DNA from: a virus
Strand: one strand, 5' to 3'
IMG/VR virus record: IMGVR_UViG_3300003690_000019
Location: 1-44,071 of that record
Length of the DNA stretch: 44,071 bases
Shown: positions 7,782 to 15,878 of the stretch, piece after piece
Numbering within the stretch: position 1 is the first letter of the stretch
Layout of the letters: each line of letters begins with the position of its first letter
The notes under the pieces: generated by a model
What the model saw: the letters and a program-made list of their open reading frames with translations, nothing else
Databases searched by the model: none
What the model was told of the DNA's origin: nothing
Translations under genes and position numbers: made by a program

Positions 7782-8129
7782 CTATACCCGATCAGGGCTA
7801 GCATCTCCATACCCCGCATCGCGGTCATATAAACCGCGATGCCGCAAGTAGGCGGCACGTTGACCGCGACTGTGGAACTTCGCTCGCCCGTCGGTAGTAA
7901 ACTCAACTCCTGTGAAACCGTGCTTCCGCGCATCCTCACGGAACTCATTGACCTGGCTTGAATGGACCCCTGCAGCATCCGACTCAAGACCAGTTGACCA
8001 GCCATTTGCACCAAAGTTGCGGCTACTGTCGTAATCCTCTTCAGATACTCCCCGAGCCGGCACCGGGTAATCATGCCAGCGACTCTCCCCATCAGTGTCC
8101 CGCCAGAGATATTTCCTTGGTCCCGGCAT
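7782..8129 (-). CDS. 115-aa hypothetical protein between portal and scaffold
   Basis: I chose the ATG at 8129: it overlaps the portal stop as TGATG and has AGGGGG upstream. A conserved-looking C-terminal core reads FTTDGRAKFHSRGQRAAYLRHRGLYDRDAGYGD. Similar 'xxYLKHRGLVDRD' endings occur in small proteins located between portal and scaffold genes of other environmental phages. I recall no proven function. Translation is clearly coupled to the portal gene. Confidence 0.65.
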   Translation of the reverse strand: MPGPRKYLWRDTDGESRWHDYPVPARGVSEEDYDSSRNFGANGWSTGLESDAAGVHSSQVNEFREDARKHGFTGVEFTTDGRAKFHSRGQRAAYLRHRGLYDRDAGYGDASPDRV

Positions 8130-9904
8130 CACTGCCCCCTTCCAAACTGCCCTGCCTGCGACGCCTGCGGTGACCCACCAAGGAGAACCTGTTGCATTAC
8201 ATTGTTGCGGCTCTCTTGAGTTCCCCCGGTGGGTACACTCGTGCGGATGTTCTCCCGCACGGTATGGGCAGCCTGCTTAGGCGGCTGCCCCTGTGGACCG
8301 GGTCGATCCTGCTTTGGCTCTTGGAACTTGATGATCTGCTTCAGGCGAGGTAGATCCATCAGGTCCGCATAAATCTCGACCAGCTCCTGTATGTCAATCG
8401 TGCCGCCGTACTCCTGCATCATTGGCTGCATCGGCAGAGCAATCTGTGAAATGAAATTGGTAATTCCCTGCAGACGCTCCGAGGGGGACTTGTACTGCAT
8501 CGAGTAGGGCTCAATCTCAAAGTTGTAATCCAGCCAATCTCCCTCACGTAGTTCAGGTGTCCACGCAACAGGAATGTCACGGCCCCCCACCTTGTAGCTT
8601 CCCTCAGTCTTCATCATGGAATCATTCCATAACAACCAACCAAGATCGCGACAGATATCCGTTGTGAAACGCACAATGCGATACTGCATGTTGGCTTCAC
8701 GCTTGCTGTTAGATGCCTTGATCAACTGGTCCTGACCGAGTGTGCCGCTCTGAGGACCAAGGCCTGCCATCAGCTGTAGATTACCCGCCATGCGATCAAA
8801 CATGTCCTGCATGGAAATACTAAACGCCTGGTTGGCCTGGTCCACACCACCCATCTTCATCACGTTAACTGACTCGGGATTATCCACCCGTGTCCACTCA
8901 CCGTCGCTGGCCCGCTCAATACGCTTGGCATCATCATGGTGACCCGACTGGTAGAACGGGATATCCTTCTGCCGCTGCGCCTGGCGGCGCTGCTTCCGCA
9001 TCAAACCATTGATCAGGTCGTTGAGGGGAGCGAGATTCATCGCGGGCGAGATCGGCATGATGTGATCCGGCACATCCGCCGCGAGACTCAGGATATGGAA
9101 TGGTCCACCCTCGGGACCGTTCCAGTCAATAACTCTCAGCGGCACATCAGGGGAAACTACGGGCCAGGTCACGACCTGATTCTCCCGTGGTAGCCAGACA
9201 TCCATCAGGTCCACCATCGCCTCGTACTCGTCCTCATGACCCTCGGGAGTCATCATGCTACGGACAGGACGCTCACCCTCCTGGGTGTGCCAGTAAGGGG
9301 ATCGTGTGTCAGGACGGATGCTGTCCTTGGCCTTCTTGTCAAAGCTCGGGTCGTCCTTGAACTTGCTGTAAGGCATGCGGTACTTGTTCAGACAGAACTT
9401 GATCTTCTGCCATGCGGTAGCCCGAGTGTCGTAGACAAAATCATCCAGCGATATGTTCTCGGCATATGGCTTGCCCGGATCTACCCACTCATCCTCACCC
9501 TCCAGCTGAACCAGACCCGCATCGGCAGCATAAACCTTGACAACGCCTATCGTGAAAAAGGCGTCAAGGACGCTGCGTCTCAACGTGTCCTCCAGCCTGA
9601 TCTCCTTGACCAGATTGTTCAGGGCAACCTCAAAGTAATTACCAAACCAGGTAAGCTCCGGGTACTTGGACGTTACCATCACTCGCGGCCTCTGAGCCGC
9701 GAGTGTCATCATGTACGCCTCGGCAGTCTGGTACATGAGATTGACAATGATCTCACGCTCGCTGCCACCACCAATACCATAGTTGGATCCAACGTACTGA
9801 CGGATCAACTTCTCCCGCTTCTCGCGGAATGGTCGGAGATTGCGCGTTGAATATTCAATTGACTTGAATAAGCGCTGACGCTCTTTGGACTCGTTAGGAT
9901 TCAA
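8129..9904 (-). CDS. portal protein
   Basis: The protein has 591 residues, directly after the large terminase. It shows portal features: an N-terminal helical region that anchors in the shell (SIEYSTRNLRPFREKREKLI), a segment with NLMYQTAEAYMMTLAAQRP, and a long helical stem region (NLAPLNDLINGLMRKQRRQAQRQKD). The C-terminal tail is Gln/Pro/Gly-rich. The dodecameric portal forms the DNA entry vertex and docks terminase. The start is unusual: a TTG at 9904 overlapping the terminase stop. In this frame a stop lies four codons upstream and no ATG or GTG lies between, so TTG (or an even rarer CTG two codons earlier) is forced. Confidence 0.82.
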   Translation of the reverse strand: MNPNESKERQRLFKSIEYSTRNLRPFREKREKLIRQYVGSNYGIGGGSEREIIVNLMYQTAEAYMMTLAAQRPRVMVTSKYPELTWFGNYFEVALNNLVKEIRLEDTLRRSVLDAFFTIGVVKVYAADAGLVQLEGEDEWVDPGKPYAENISLDDFVYDTRATAWQKIKFCLNKYRMPYSKFKDDPSFDKKAKDSIRPDTRSPYWHTQEGERPVRSMMTPEGHEDEYEAMVDLMDVWLPRENQVVTWPVVSPDVPLRVIDWNGPEGGPFHILSLAADVPDHIMPISPAMNLAPLNDLINGLMRKQRRQAQRQKDIPFYQSGHHDDAKRIERASDGEWTRVDNPESVNVMKMGGVDQANQAFSISMQDMFDRMAGNLQLMAGLGPQSGTLGQDQLIKASNSKREANMQYRIVRFTTDICRDLGWLLWNDSMMKTEGSYKVGGRDIPVAWTPELREGDWLDYNFEIEPYSMQYKSPSERLQGITNFISQIALPMQPMMQEYGGTIDIQELVEIYADLMDLPRLKQIIKFQEPKQDRPGPQGQPPKQAAHTVRENIRTSVPTGGTQESRNNVMQQVLLGGSPQASQAGQFGRGQ

Positions 9905-11736
9905 TTCCAGCCATCATTCTTCTGTATGGCCAAACGATCTTCCGCTTCAAGGAATCGCCAGGCCATACTTCCAGTGGGTATTTCTTCCGTGAATGTTTCC
10001 TCTGTCTTGGCAGTAGCGGGCCTATCCTTTATCCCATGCCAAGCCAGTGCAGCCGCAATGACCCTGTCACCGTGCGCCTGCCCCTTGGATGAATCGTCGC
10101 GTGTCCGCACGCTCCTTGAATGAACGACCTTACCATCTTTATAAATGTATTGTCTACATTCCTCAATTAAAAGTCTACTCCTGATGCAATACTCACCGTT
10201 TTTTACACTGGTGGCAAAATCCGACAGTAATGCCAGCTTATTCTTCTCGTTGGAATACCAGCCAGGATTGCGGGTTTTCTTCCGCCAAACTCGAGCATCC
10301 ATCTGACGGAAGTAAATGTTGGGGTACGTTGTGTCCAGCACGCGGCGAGTGAATGCCATACCAGGTGGACCATTGGACTCCCAGACCAGGTACGCATTAC
10401 GGAACCACTTGCTCATGCTGACAACCAACTCAGCAAAATCCCCAGGTGGTGTTGTGTTGGTGACATACTCGGCAACCTGCTCACCAGTCACCGCGTCAGC
10501 AACTACCGCCACCGAGTTGGATGTGTAACTGCCCCCCAACCCCGCACTCACATCCACACCAATTACATACTCACCTGTCGGCACAGGACGCCCCCGACCG
10601 TCGCGGAGACACCATAAATGCAGGGGACCATCATCCGAGGTCGAGAAGTCGCACTCATACGTCTCAGGAATGTAACGGAAAATTCCCTGCTGGTATGGAA
10701 TCTGTAATCCATCACGAGCATTCTCGTACAACTCCTTGCCAAAGATCTGGTATTCCGATCCACCGTAATCGCGATCCAGTTCCTGGGCAATCGACTGGGC
10801 CGTGGCCCCCGGTCGATTGCACTCTTTGTCGTAATAAGGACTCCGCTCCTTGCCGTCGAGAACAAACCTGTACCCCTCGGGGTGTGGGTACCCCGCATCC
10901 ACCAACTTCAACTCCTCCTCCTCAGTGGTGTACATCCCAATGCGGCGATCAGGGTGCATCTTCCAGTCCATTACCACACGGACCATGTTGCTCGGAGTGT
11001 GCATCACATCGTAATACGCGCCCGATGCACCCTTGGGTGTCGAGACAAATAATCGACAGTCCGTTGCGTGCTGCGTTGCTGCCTGGGCCTCATAGTCCGC
11101 ACCCGAAGGGAAAGCTGCAAACTCATCCAGTGCAATCGCCTTCTTACGTCCACCACGGAATGCATCCTCCGTTGTGCTGGCACCCTCAAAGGTTGACCCG
11201 TTATCCCTGTTCTCCAAGAGCATGATGCTGCGGTAAGAGTTGGGCTGCATCCATGACGGCAACCCACCACGGTTGCCGTCACCCTTGAGTAGGAAATCCA
11301 GCTTCCACATCAATGTGTCCTTCTTGCCTGGCTTGTCCACCAGGTCCGCATTACGACTCATCACCCCGAAACTGCTGAAGTCGTGGAACATCCAGTGATA
11401 GAAGAATAGTGTGAGGAACATCCATGTCGCACCAAGGTCACGACTCTTCTCAATGCCGATGTCCCGCTCACCTAAAGCCTCGTTCATCTGCAGGAATACA
11501 TTGTCCTGAAACTCGTAAGTAATGAACGGTATCACGTTGCTGGTCGTGCCACGCAGGCGACTGTTACGAGGTTCATACAACCAGCAGAAAGTGTTGATGA
11601 AGAACAGTATGTCACGCTTGCACCCTGTCCAGAGCTGACGCTGCACGTCTATGTCCGTGGCCGATGCATAAACCTTGCGGCGGAACTCGAGGTTCTCCTT
11701 GAGAGTCTTGGGTACCTGGCTATAAAGATCAGCCAC
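9901..11736 (-). CDS. terL: terminase large subunit
   Basis: The protein has 611 residues and contains both terminase activities. The ATPase has an Arg-type Walker A (KSRDLGATW, residues 97-105), a Walker B ending in Asp-Glu (AIALDEFA, about 200-207) and a coupling motif (VSTPKG, 231-236). The RNase H-like nuclease has a first Asp in YVIGVDVSAGL (D395), a second acid in YLVWESNG (E453) and a last Asp in AHGDRVIAAALAW (D557). It pumps DNA into the prohead through the portal and cuts the concatemer. The start is GTG at 11736, inside the stop of the preceding gene (GTGGCTGA), so translation is coupled to the putative small subunit. The end overlaps the portal start. Confidence 0.95.
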   Translation of the reverse strand: MADLYSQVPKTLKENLEFRRKVYASATDIDVQRQLWTGCKRDILFFINTFCWLYEPRNSRLRGTTSNVIPFITYEFQDNVFLQMNEALGERDIGIEKSRDLGATWMFLTLFFYHWMFHDFSSFGVMSRNADLVDKPGKKDTLMWKLDFLLKGDGNRGGLPSWMQPNSYRSIMLLENRDNGSTFEGASTTEDAFRGGRKKAIALDEFAAFPSGADYEAQAATQHATDCRLFVSTPKGASGAYYDVMHTPSNMVRVVMDWKMHPDRRIGMYTTEEEELKLVDAGYPHPEGYRFVLDGKERSPYYDKECNRPGATAQSIAQELDRDYGGSEYQIFGKELYENARDGLQIPYQQGIFRYIPETYECDFSTSDDGPLHLWCLRDGRGRPVPTGEYVIGVDVSAGLGGSYTSNSVAVVADAVTGEQVAEYVTNTTPPGDFAELVVSMSKWFRNAYLVWESNGPPGMAFTRRVLDTTYPNIYFRQMDARVWRKKTRNPGWYSNEKNKLALLSDFATSVKNGEYCIRSRLLIEECRQYIYKDGKVVHSRSVRTRDDSSKGQAHGDRVIAAALAWHGIKDRPATAKTEETFTEEIPTGSMAWRFLEAEDRLAIQKNDGWN

Positions 11737-12346
11737 TGGTCAACTCACTTAATAACTTCTCGATCTGCTCGACACTCTCGCCCGTGTCGCCCATCCCCTG
11801 ATCATCAACTCTCTCGTTCTTCTTGAGCTGCTCGCGGATGACCATCTCAAAGAACTTGGTCTGGTTCTCAACCGCCCAAACCAACATGTTCCAGGCACCT
11901 GGGGTTGGTGCGTCTTGAGGTCGCACCAACCAGACAGCCTGGTCACCTACCGCCTTATGTATTGAGTGGAATACAAAAGCAATCTCCGCAGGGAGATCAC
12001 TCTCGTCAATGTCATAACTGGCCAAAGCATCCTTCAGATCAAGAGCCTCCTTGACCGCATTGGCATCATCCGCTTCCTTCTTCTGGTTGATCCTCCCAAG
12101 GTACTCATCCCCATAGGACATGAAGTCCAGGTGGATCTCATGCTCCTTCTTGGAACCCTCGTAACCCATGGCAAGAATAGCCTGGTAAGAAGCCACACCA
12201 CCATTCACACCCCTCTCGATGTGGCTGCGGACATGATCGCGATACTCCTGAAAACGACCCTCACGCTTCATCCTATCAATGAATAGTGAATTACCTGGCC
12301 GCTTGCGTGGCCTGTCCTCAGACAGGATTTGTCTCGATCGTAACAT
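11729..12346 (-). CDS. putative terminase small subunit
   Basis: The protein has 205 residues from the ATG at 12346 (MLRSRQILSEDRPRKRPGN). A longer start at 12385 would overlap the upstream gene by 68 bases and is less likely. A basic N-terminus is followed by a helical body (RFQEYRDHVRSHIERG, SYQAILAMGYEG) and a later segment APTPGAWNMLVWAVENQTKFFEMVI. That segment resembles the 'arn-ML-WA-eN-t-FFe' stretch in small-terminase-like proteins that precede TerL in related phages. It lies immediately upstream of terL with overlapping stop and start. The DNA-recognition role is therefore inferred from position and weak pattern, not from a clear helix-turn-helix. Confidence 0.55.
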   Translation of the reverse strand: MLRSRQILSEDRPRKRPGNSLFIDRMKREGRFQEYRDHVRSHIERGVNGGVASYQAILAMGYEGSKKEHEIHLDFMSYGDEYLGRINQKKEADDANAVKEALDLKDALASYDIDESDLPAEIAFVFHSIHKAVGDQAVWLVRPQDAPTPGAWNMLVWAVENQTKFFEMVIREQLKKNERVDDQGMGDTGESVEQIEKLLSELTSG

Positions 12347-12728
12347 ACGTGGGTATCCCACTAGAATGAATAAACACAAGAGCAACTACCTCAGCATCCA
12401 TCTCCGAGGTAGTTACGTCAACAGACCACTGCCCGTTGCCCTCATGCACAGGCGTACCCCCAAGGGCAGCCTGTGATGCACCATCCTTGGTGATGAAACC
12501 ATTCACCGTCCCCGATGTAATCGCAGCACCTGCCGTGCGACTCAGCATCGAGAATGTAAATCCTGTAAGCGGCACAGTGCGATAGTAAACCTCATCATTA
12601 AGCAGATCACCCACAAGATGATTTGCCGGACGGGTCAACGCAATTATGTTTGGACCTATGTAGCTAAACCCATGAGTCACAATGGACTCAGGGTCCAGCA
12701 TCCTCGTCACTACATGCTTGATCGCCAT
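12318..12728 (-). CDS. 136-aa virion protein with shared beta-sandwich module
   Basis: Residues about 52-136 (LTGFTFSMLSRTAGAAITSG ... HEGNGQWSVDVTTSEMDAEVVALVFIHSSGIPTYVTIET) align by eye with the first 90 residues of the 367-aa protein at 3351-4454. Both share TGFTF, TxGAA, EGNGQ-S, T-x-EM and a final beta strand. The first 50 residues (MAIKHVVTRMLDPESIVTHG) are separate. The start ATG overlaps the stop of the 333-aa gene as TAATG. The module looks Ig-like or jelly-roll and is probably a docking or decoration domain on the virion. Confidence 0.68.
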   Translation of the reverse strand: MAIKHVVTRMLDPESIVTHGFSYIGPNIIALTRPANHLVGDLLNDEVYYRTVPLTGFTFSMLSRTAGAAITSGTVNGFITKDGASQAALGGTPVHEGNGQWSVDVTTSEMDAEVVALVFIHSSGIPTYVTIETNPV

Positions 12729-13729
12729 TAACTAGCTCGCGTCCTGCTGGTCGGGTCTGTAGCATCGTTGAGCGTCCAGGTCATGGCCGTCGTACTACCG
12801 TCGAGCTTCTTACCCGTTATCGTTGTGCTGCTGATCGAGAACTCACTAACAGCACAGAGGATCATGTAAAGCAGCTGACTGGGTTTGGCTATAGCACCGT
12901 CAGAAGCATAAGTCTCCGTAAGGGTGTCTGTCTCCCAGACATCGTCTATAGCGGCACTGTTCAGAGCCCCTACTGTGACCACAGTGGAGGCACTGGAAGC
13001 CTGGATACCGTAACCGGTCCCGTCGTAGTAACTCTCCATATTGTTAGCCGCAGCAGTGTCGCCGCTAACGGCAACCACATCTACACCCAGCTTGGCAGTT
13101 CCCCCGGCATATCCGGTGCCATCAAACATTAACTCCATATTGTCTGCAGCAGTTGAATCGCCGGAAACCTTGGCTACATCTACCGTCAACTTGGCTGTAC
13201 CGCCCACATAGCCAGTGCCGTCATACATCGACTCAAGGTTATCAGCCGCCGTAGAGTCACCACTAACCTTAACGACATCCACCCCTAACTTGGCCGTACC
13301 ACCGGCATACCCCGTCCCGTCGTACATCAGTTCCAGGTTATTGGCTGCTGTAGCATCACCGGAAACCTTGACCACATCCACAAGTAACTCGCCCGTTGCA
13401 CCAGAGCCAAACATGGCATCGTAGATCGCCTCTTCCACTACCTGATAAGAATGCCATACCGGCAGAGCATCTGCGTGATGGACGCATAGCATCAAGGTGC
13501 CAACCGTGTTGGTGTCTGTGGCATCCAGCTCACAGTTGTAGTAACCCCTTACACTCGCCCCGGCATCATCAGCAGGTGCAGTGCTATCGCTCTTGTTTGC
13601 CAGCCCCTGGCCATTCTTGGAAAGCTCAACGTCCAACGTCTTCCCGGCCTCAACCGTATTGCCATCCGTCGTGTCTACAAATGGCCCAATCAGAACATCA
13701 ACCGCTGTACTCTGTTTCAAGATAAGCAT
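12728..13729 (-). CDS. fibre-like virion protein with four DGTGY repeats
   Basis: The protein has 333 residues in three parts. Residues 1-100 form a beta domain (VDVLIGPFVDTTDGNTVEAG ... LMLCVHHADALPVWHSYQVVE) of the same general plan as the modules at 12318 and 3351. Residues 117-245 hold four copies of a 33-residue repeat, consensus VDVVKVSGDSTAADNLE-MYDGTGY-GGTAKLG. Residues 280-333 form a compact end domain (SQLLYMILCAVSEFSISSTT, LDGSTTAMTWTLNDATDPTS) of a type found at the C-terminus of many phage fibre or baseplate-like proteins. A trimeric fibre or surface adhesin is the best guess. Confidence 0.65.
   Translation of the reverse strand: MLILKQSTAVDVLIGPFVDTTDGNTVEAGKTLDVELSKNGQGLANKSDSTAPADDAGASVRGYYNCELDATDTNTVGTLMLCVHHADALPVWHSYQVVEEAIYDAMFGSGATGELLVDVVKVSGDATAANNLELMYDGTGYAGGTAKLGVDVVKVSGDSTAADNLESMYDGTGYVGGTAKLTVDVAKVSGDSTAADNMELMFDGTGYAGGTAKLGVDVVAVSGDTAAANNMESYYDGTGYGIQASSASTVVTVGALNSAAIDDVWETDTLTETYASDGAIAKPSQLLYMILCAVSEFSISSTTITGKKLDGSTTAMTWTLNDATDPTSRTRAS
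12995..13381 (-). repeat. four 99-bp in-frame repeats encoding 33-aa DGTGY units
   Basis: The repeats encode residues 117-245 of the 333-aa protein. Each unit carries VSGD-(S/A)TAA-(N/D)N-(L/M)E and then YDGTGY or FDGTGY. The units have diverged at synonymous and non-synonymous sites. The fourth has lost the GGTAKL part and changes to GIQAS. Such arrays change length by recombination between units. Confidence 0.85.
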
Positions 13730-14271
13730 TAGTTGCTCCTCATTTTCCTAAAATGGTTCATTGCCAGCGGAGCGATTGAGCTTGCTGCAGCATCGTCGCA
13801 ACTAAAGAAACACCAGCTGACCGTGGCCGTCTCGCCTCCAGCTCCACCGCCCGCTGCACGAGTAAACTTGATCCGTAAATCACCGTAGTCGGTAATCGCG
13901 TTTGCCTCTGATGTACTGAGATTCAGATTATCGTCACTGAAGCTAGTCGTTAGGCCAGTGTCCGTCTTGGTGGCAATTTGAGAACCACCCTGAAATAAAG
14001 CTACCGTCAGGTCAGGGCCGCCGCCCATCATCCCCTCCGCCATCTTGGCACGATAAAAGACCGTGTGGTTAGCTGCGTTCTCAGGGTCCGATACGCTGCT
14101 CAGGCCCAGAATAACCGTGTCCGCAGATGCACTAGAGTCAATCGACTCAATGTAGTCACTGTCATTCACAGAGGTTTCATCAACATAGCTGTACAGGTTT
14201 GTGTTGTTGCCTGCGCTGTTGAGCCAGACACCATCGCCTGCATCAGTATCTGGCCTGGCGTACTGTGTCAT
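13729..14271 (-). CDS. putative virion surface/fibre-region protein, beta-rich
   Basis: The protein has 180 residues with beta-sandwich character: DTVILGLSSVSDPENAANHT, LTVALFQGGSQIATKTDTGL, ITDYGDLRIKFTRAAGGG and GGETATVSWCFFSCDD. The order 'LRIKFTRA-x(6)-TATVSW' is a common ending of phage structural proteins with a jelly-roll fold. Its stop codon is adjacent to the start of the 333-aa fibre-like protein, so the two are probably made together. The ribosome binding site is weak (GAG). No enzyme motif is visible. Confidence 0.62.
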   Translation of the reverse strand: MTQYARPDTDAGDGVWLNSAGNNTNLYSYVDETSVNDSDYIESIDSSASADTVILGLSSVSDPENAANHTVFYRAKMAEGMMGGGPDLTVALFQGGSQIATKTDTGLTTSFSDDNLNLSTSEANAITDYGDLRIKFTRAAGGGAGGETATVSWCFFSCDDAAASSIAPLAMNHFRKMRSN

Positions 14272-14277
14272 CTGAAA

Positions 14278-14484
14278 TTACTCGTTCGGCCAAAAGGCGT
14301 GACCAGCTAACAACCCAAACAAAAACGCAATGATCGGGTGACGCTGACTGCTCTGCAGCAAGAATATACTCACTGTCCCCTCATGATGACCAGAGAAATT
14401 GGCAATAACGTCCCAGACAAATACCAACACTATAAACATCCAAATGATCAGCCTCGGTACCAGTGTCCACATTAGCACATCCAC
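14278..14484 (-). CDS. 68-aa membrane protein
   Basis: It contains two hydrophobic segments: residues about 8-31 (VPRLIIWMFIVLVFVWDVIA) and about 49-64 (HPIIAFLFGLLAGHAFW). Between them lies a short polar loop with HHEGT. The size and two-helix topology fit a holin or other small phage membrane protein, but its position before the fibre and terminase genes is unusual for a holin. The start overlaps the end of the 150-aa gene by 13 bases. Confidence 0.62.
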   Translation of the reverse strand: MDVLMWTLVPRLIIWMFIVLVFVWDVIANFSGHHEGTVSIFLLQSSQRHPIIAFLFGLLAGHAFWPNE

Positions 14485-14924
14485 ATCTCCCGAGCCTTCT
14501 CAACGTGCGCTCCAAGTACACGCGATAACCCCAAAGCCTCGTGACGTAATACCATCGTACTTGACATTATGTGTAAATCGCCAGCCTCCTCTAAACTTAA
14601 TATCCCGCCCATCACTAACTGAGCTAGAATCGCCTGATCACCCTCCTCCTTGAAATCCAAGAAACCACCGTTGCTGTCCATCGCATATAAAAATACGTTC
14701 CCCCCATGATACGACCGGTGTGACTCGTCTCGGGCCGCTACCTCCAGACGAGGTCGGATAGCGTACTGACTGCACCATGTGCGTAAACATTCACCCGAAA
14801 GCGGGATCGTGTAATCTACCGCCTTGTTGAAATAACTGAGCCACTGCTCCGTCGGCCAACTCTCGTTGGCTACGCCAGCCTTGATCAGACGGAGCATGGC
14901 ATCCGACAGCTTTCGCAAGTCCAT
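14472..14924 (-). CDS. 150-aa hypothetical protein
   Basis: I chose the ATG at 14924 because GGAAGG lies just upstream; a GTG four codons earlier is also open. The protein is soluble and mixed alpha/beta: MDLRKLSDAMLRLIKAGVAN, then RTWCSQYAIRPRLEVAARDESHRSYHGGNVFLYAMDSNGGF, then a helical end (AILAQLVMGGILSLEEAGDL). I recognise no family. It sits in the first, promoter-proximal block of the virion arm, together with two small membrane proteins. Confidence 0.6.
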   Translation of the reverse strand: MDLRKLSDAMLRLIKAGVANESWPTEQWLSYFNKAVDYTIPLSGECLRTWCSQYAIRPRLEVAARDESHRSYHGGNVFLYAMDSNGGFLDFKEEGDQAILAQLVMGGILSLEEAGDLHIMSSTMVLRHEALGLSRVLGAHVEKAREMWMC

Positions 14925-14939
14925 GCCACCTTCCACCGA

Positions 14940-15221
14940 CTAAAACCAGAAGTTCCAGTAGATCCACATGTGCCAGGCAAACCCAGCTGTGACTAATGTC
15001 AGTAGTACGTCTCGTGTGATCGCTAACGTCTCGCGCATGCATTTAAGCATCTTCATCGGCCTTACCCCGGTTAAAGACCTCAGTTCATTCGCCACCACGC
15101 CGCTACACTCGCTATCCGACGACAATAACTGAAATGGACCTCGGGCATCATCACTATCGTGAAACCGTAATCCGTTATCACCACCACCTGGTGTATTCTG
15201 ATCCCCACGTCCATAAACCAT
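14940..15221 (-). CDS. first gene of the virion arm; small protein with C-terminal membrane helix
   Basis: The frame is open from an ATG at 15221 (93 residues), but that ATG has no ribosome binding site. A second ATG at 15056, preceded by AAGG at 5 bases, would give a 38-aa protein starting MKMLKCMRETLAITRDV. Both versions end in a hydrophobic segment (VLLTLVTAGFAWHMWIYWNFWF) rich in Trp. I favour the short form as the main product. Being closest to the divergent control region, it should be transcribed first of the minus-arm genes. Confidence 0.45.
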   Translation of the reverse strand: MVYGRGDQNTPGGGDNGLRFHDSDDARGPFQLLSSDSECSGVVANELRSLTGVRPMKMLKCMRETLAITRDVLLTLVTAGFAWHMWIYWNFWF

Positions 15222-15232
15222 GATATCGATTT

Positions 15233-15261
15233 TTGGTCGCGCCGGGAAGTGAGACTATATA
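15233..15261 (+). promoter_or_regulatory. candidate early promoter for the plus arm
   Basis: TTGGTC (15233-15238), a 17-base spacer and TATATA (15256-15261) make a plausible sigma70-type promoter, though the -35 matches only three of six bases. Transcripts would have a leader of more than 200 bases containing the G-rich tract. Host consensus is unknown, so this is tentative. Confidence 0.35.
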
Positions 15262-15304
15262 ACTCCTGAGTCCCGCGATGGCGGGGGGGTGCGGATCGGA
15301 TTCT

Positions 15305-15331
15305 GGGCGGGCGGGTTTTCACTTGGGCGGG
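15305..15331 (+). other. potential G-quadruplex in the control region
   Basis: Five GGG runs with short spacers (GGGCGGGCGGG, nine bases, then GGGCGGG) satisfy the usual G3+N1-12 quadruplex pattern on the plus strand. It would lie in the 5' leader of the early transcript or in the melted origin region. The flanking sequence is partly repeated (CGGGTTTTCACTTGG and CGGGTTCC...TTCACCTGG). Confidence 0.45.
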
Positions 15332-15483
15332 TTCCTTTTTTTCACCTGGCGATCGGATCCCGATAAAGATCAGTTTTGCGAATGCCGATGGATATGCTAG
15401 AAGAACTACCCCGCTGACTAACGACCGCTTGTCAGTGGCGACTAACCAACACCAACAAAAAGTGGTCAACAAGGAATTCTCTG

Positions 15484-15807
15484 ATGAATGCAGAAACCAA
15501 GAAAACAACCGAGACGACAACTGACCTACCTCTTACTCCATTTGGTAACCTGCTACGCCATAGCCGTCCACTGAGCGATTGGACAACGATATCCAGTGAG
15601 CCAAACGGCATAGAGGGCGACATTGTGACGTGGTTGATACTTGGCCACAACGATACCGAATGTGAGGTTTTACTAGCCGAAGTTGAGCTAGTGATATCGC
15701 CAGACGATCTAATCCGTGAAGACGGTGAGAGCGATATTGTCGATGGTGCATGGCGTGAATATTGGGAGGAATCACTAGAGGTTTTCTACGCTGAGTTTTC
15801 CAAGTAG
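15484..15807 (+). CDS. 107-aa early protein, unknown
   Basis: This is the first gene of the early arm; the ATG at 15484 follows AAGGAA at 9 bases. The product is acidic: MNAETKKTTETTTDLPLTPF, then GIEGDIVTWLILGHNDTECEVLLAEVELVI, ending REYWEESLEVFYAEFSK. A small alpha/beta fold is likely. The first position in an early arm often belongs to proteins that take over host functions, but nothing in this sequence identifies a target. The stop TAG begins a conserved intercistronic stem-loop. Confidence 0.7.
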   Translation: MNAETKKTTETTTDLPLTPFGNLLRHSRPLSDWTTISSEPNGIEGDIVTWLILGHNDTECEVLLAEVELVISPDDLIREDGESDIVDGAWREYWEESLEVFYAEFSK

Positions 15808-15808
15808 C

Positions 15809-15846
15809 CACAATCCGCACCCCTGGCAGTCAGGGGTGCCATTGTG
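15809..15846 (+). repeat. intercistronic stem-loop, copy 1 of 3
   Basis: The outer arms CACAAT (15809-15814) and ATTGTG (15841-15846) are shared by all three copies. The inner stem here is GCACCCCTG/CAGGGGTGC (15817-15825/15831-15839) with loop GCAGT. It lies directly after the stop of the 107-aa gene and is followed by TTTACTTTCCAACC and the next ribosome binding site. Confidence 0.85.
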
Positions 15847-15878
15847 TTTACTTTCCAACCAACCGGGAGAATCTGATC

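Larger units (their letters stand above)
15222..15483. promoter_or_regulatory. divergent control region between the two transcription arms
   Basis: These 262 bases have no gene on either strand and separate the only divergent gene pair in the genome. They contain an AT-rich box (TATATA at 15256-15261), small inverted repeats (ACTC-CT-GAGT at 15262-15271; CCCGC-GATG-GCGGG at 15272-15285), a G-rich tract and an imperfect palindrome ATCGG-ATC-CCGAT near 15350. Promoters for both arms are expected here; a replication origin is possible. Confidence 0.6.

Noticed and set aside
10521-11225. Long plus-strand frame opposite the terminase gene
   Set aside because: It is a shadow of terL, with Pro/His/Cys-rich composition and no ribosome binding site. 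Other long antisense frames (for example 3531-4145, 9236-9850, 31905-32495) were rejected for the same reason.
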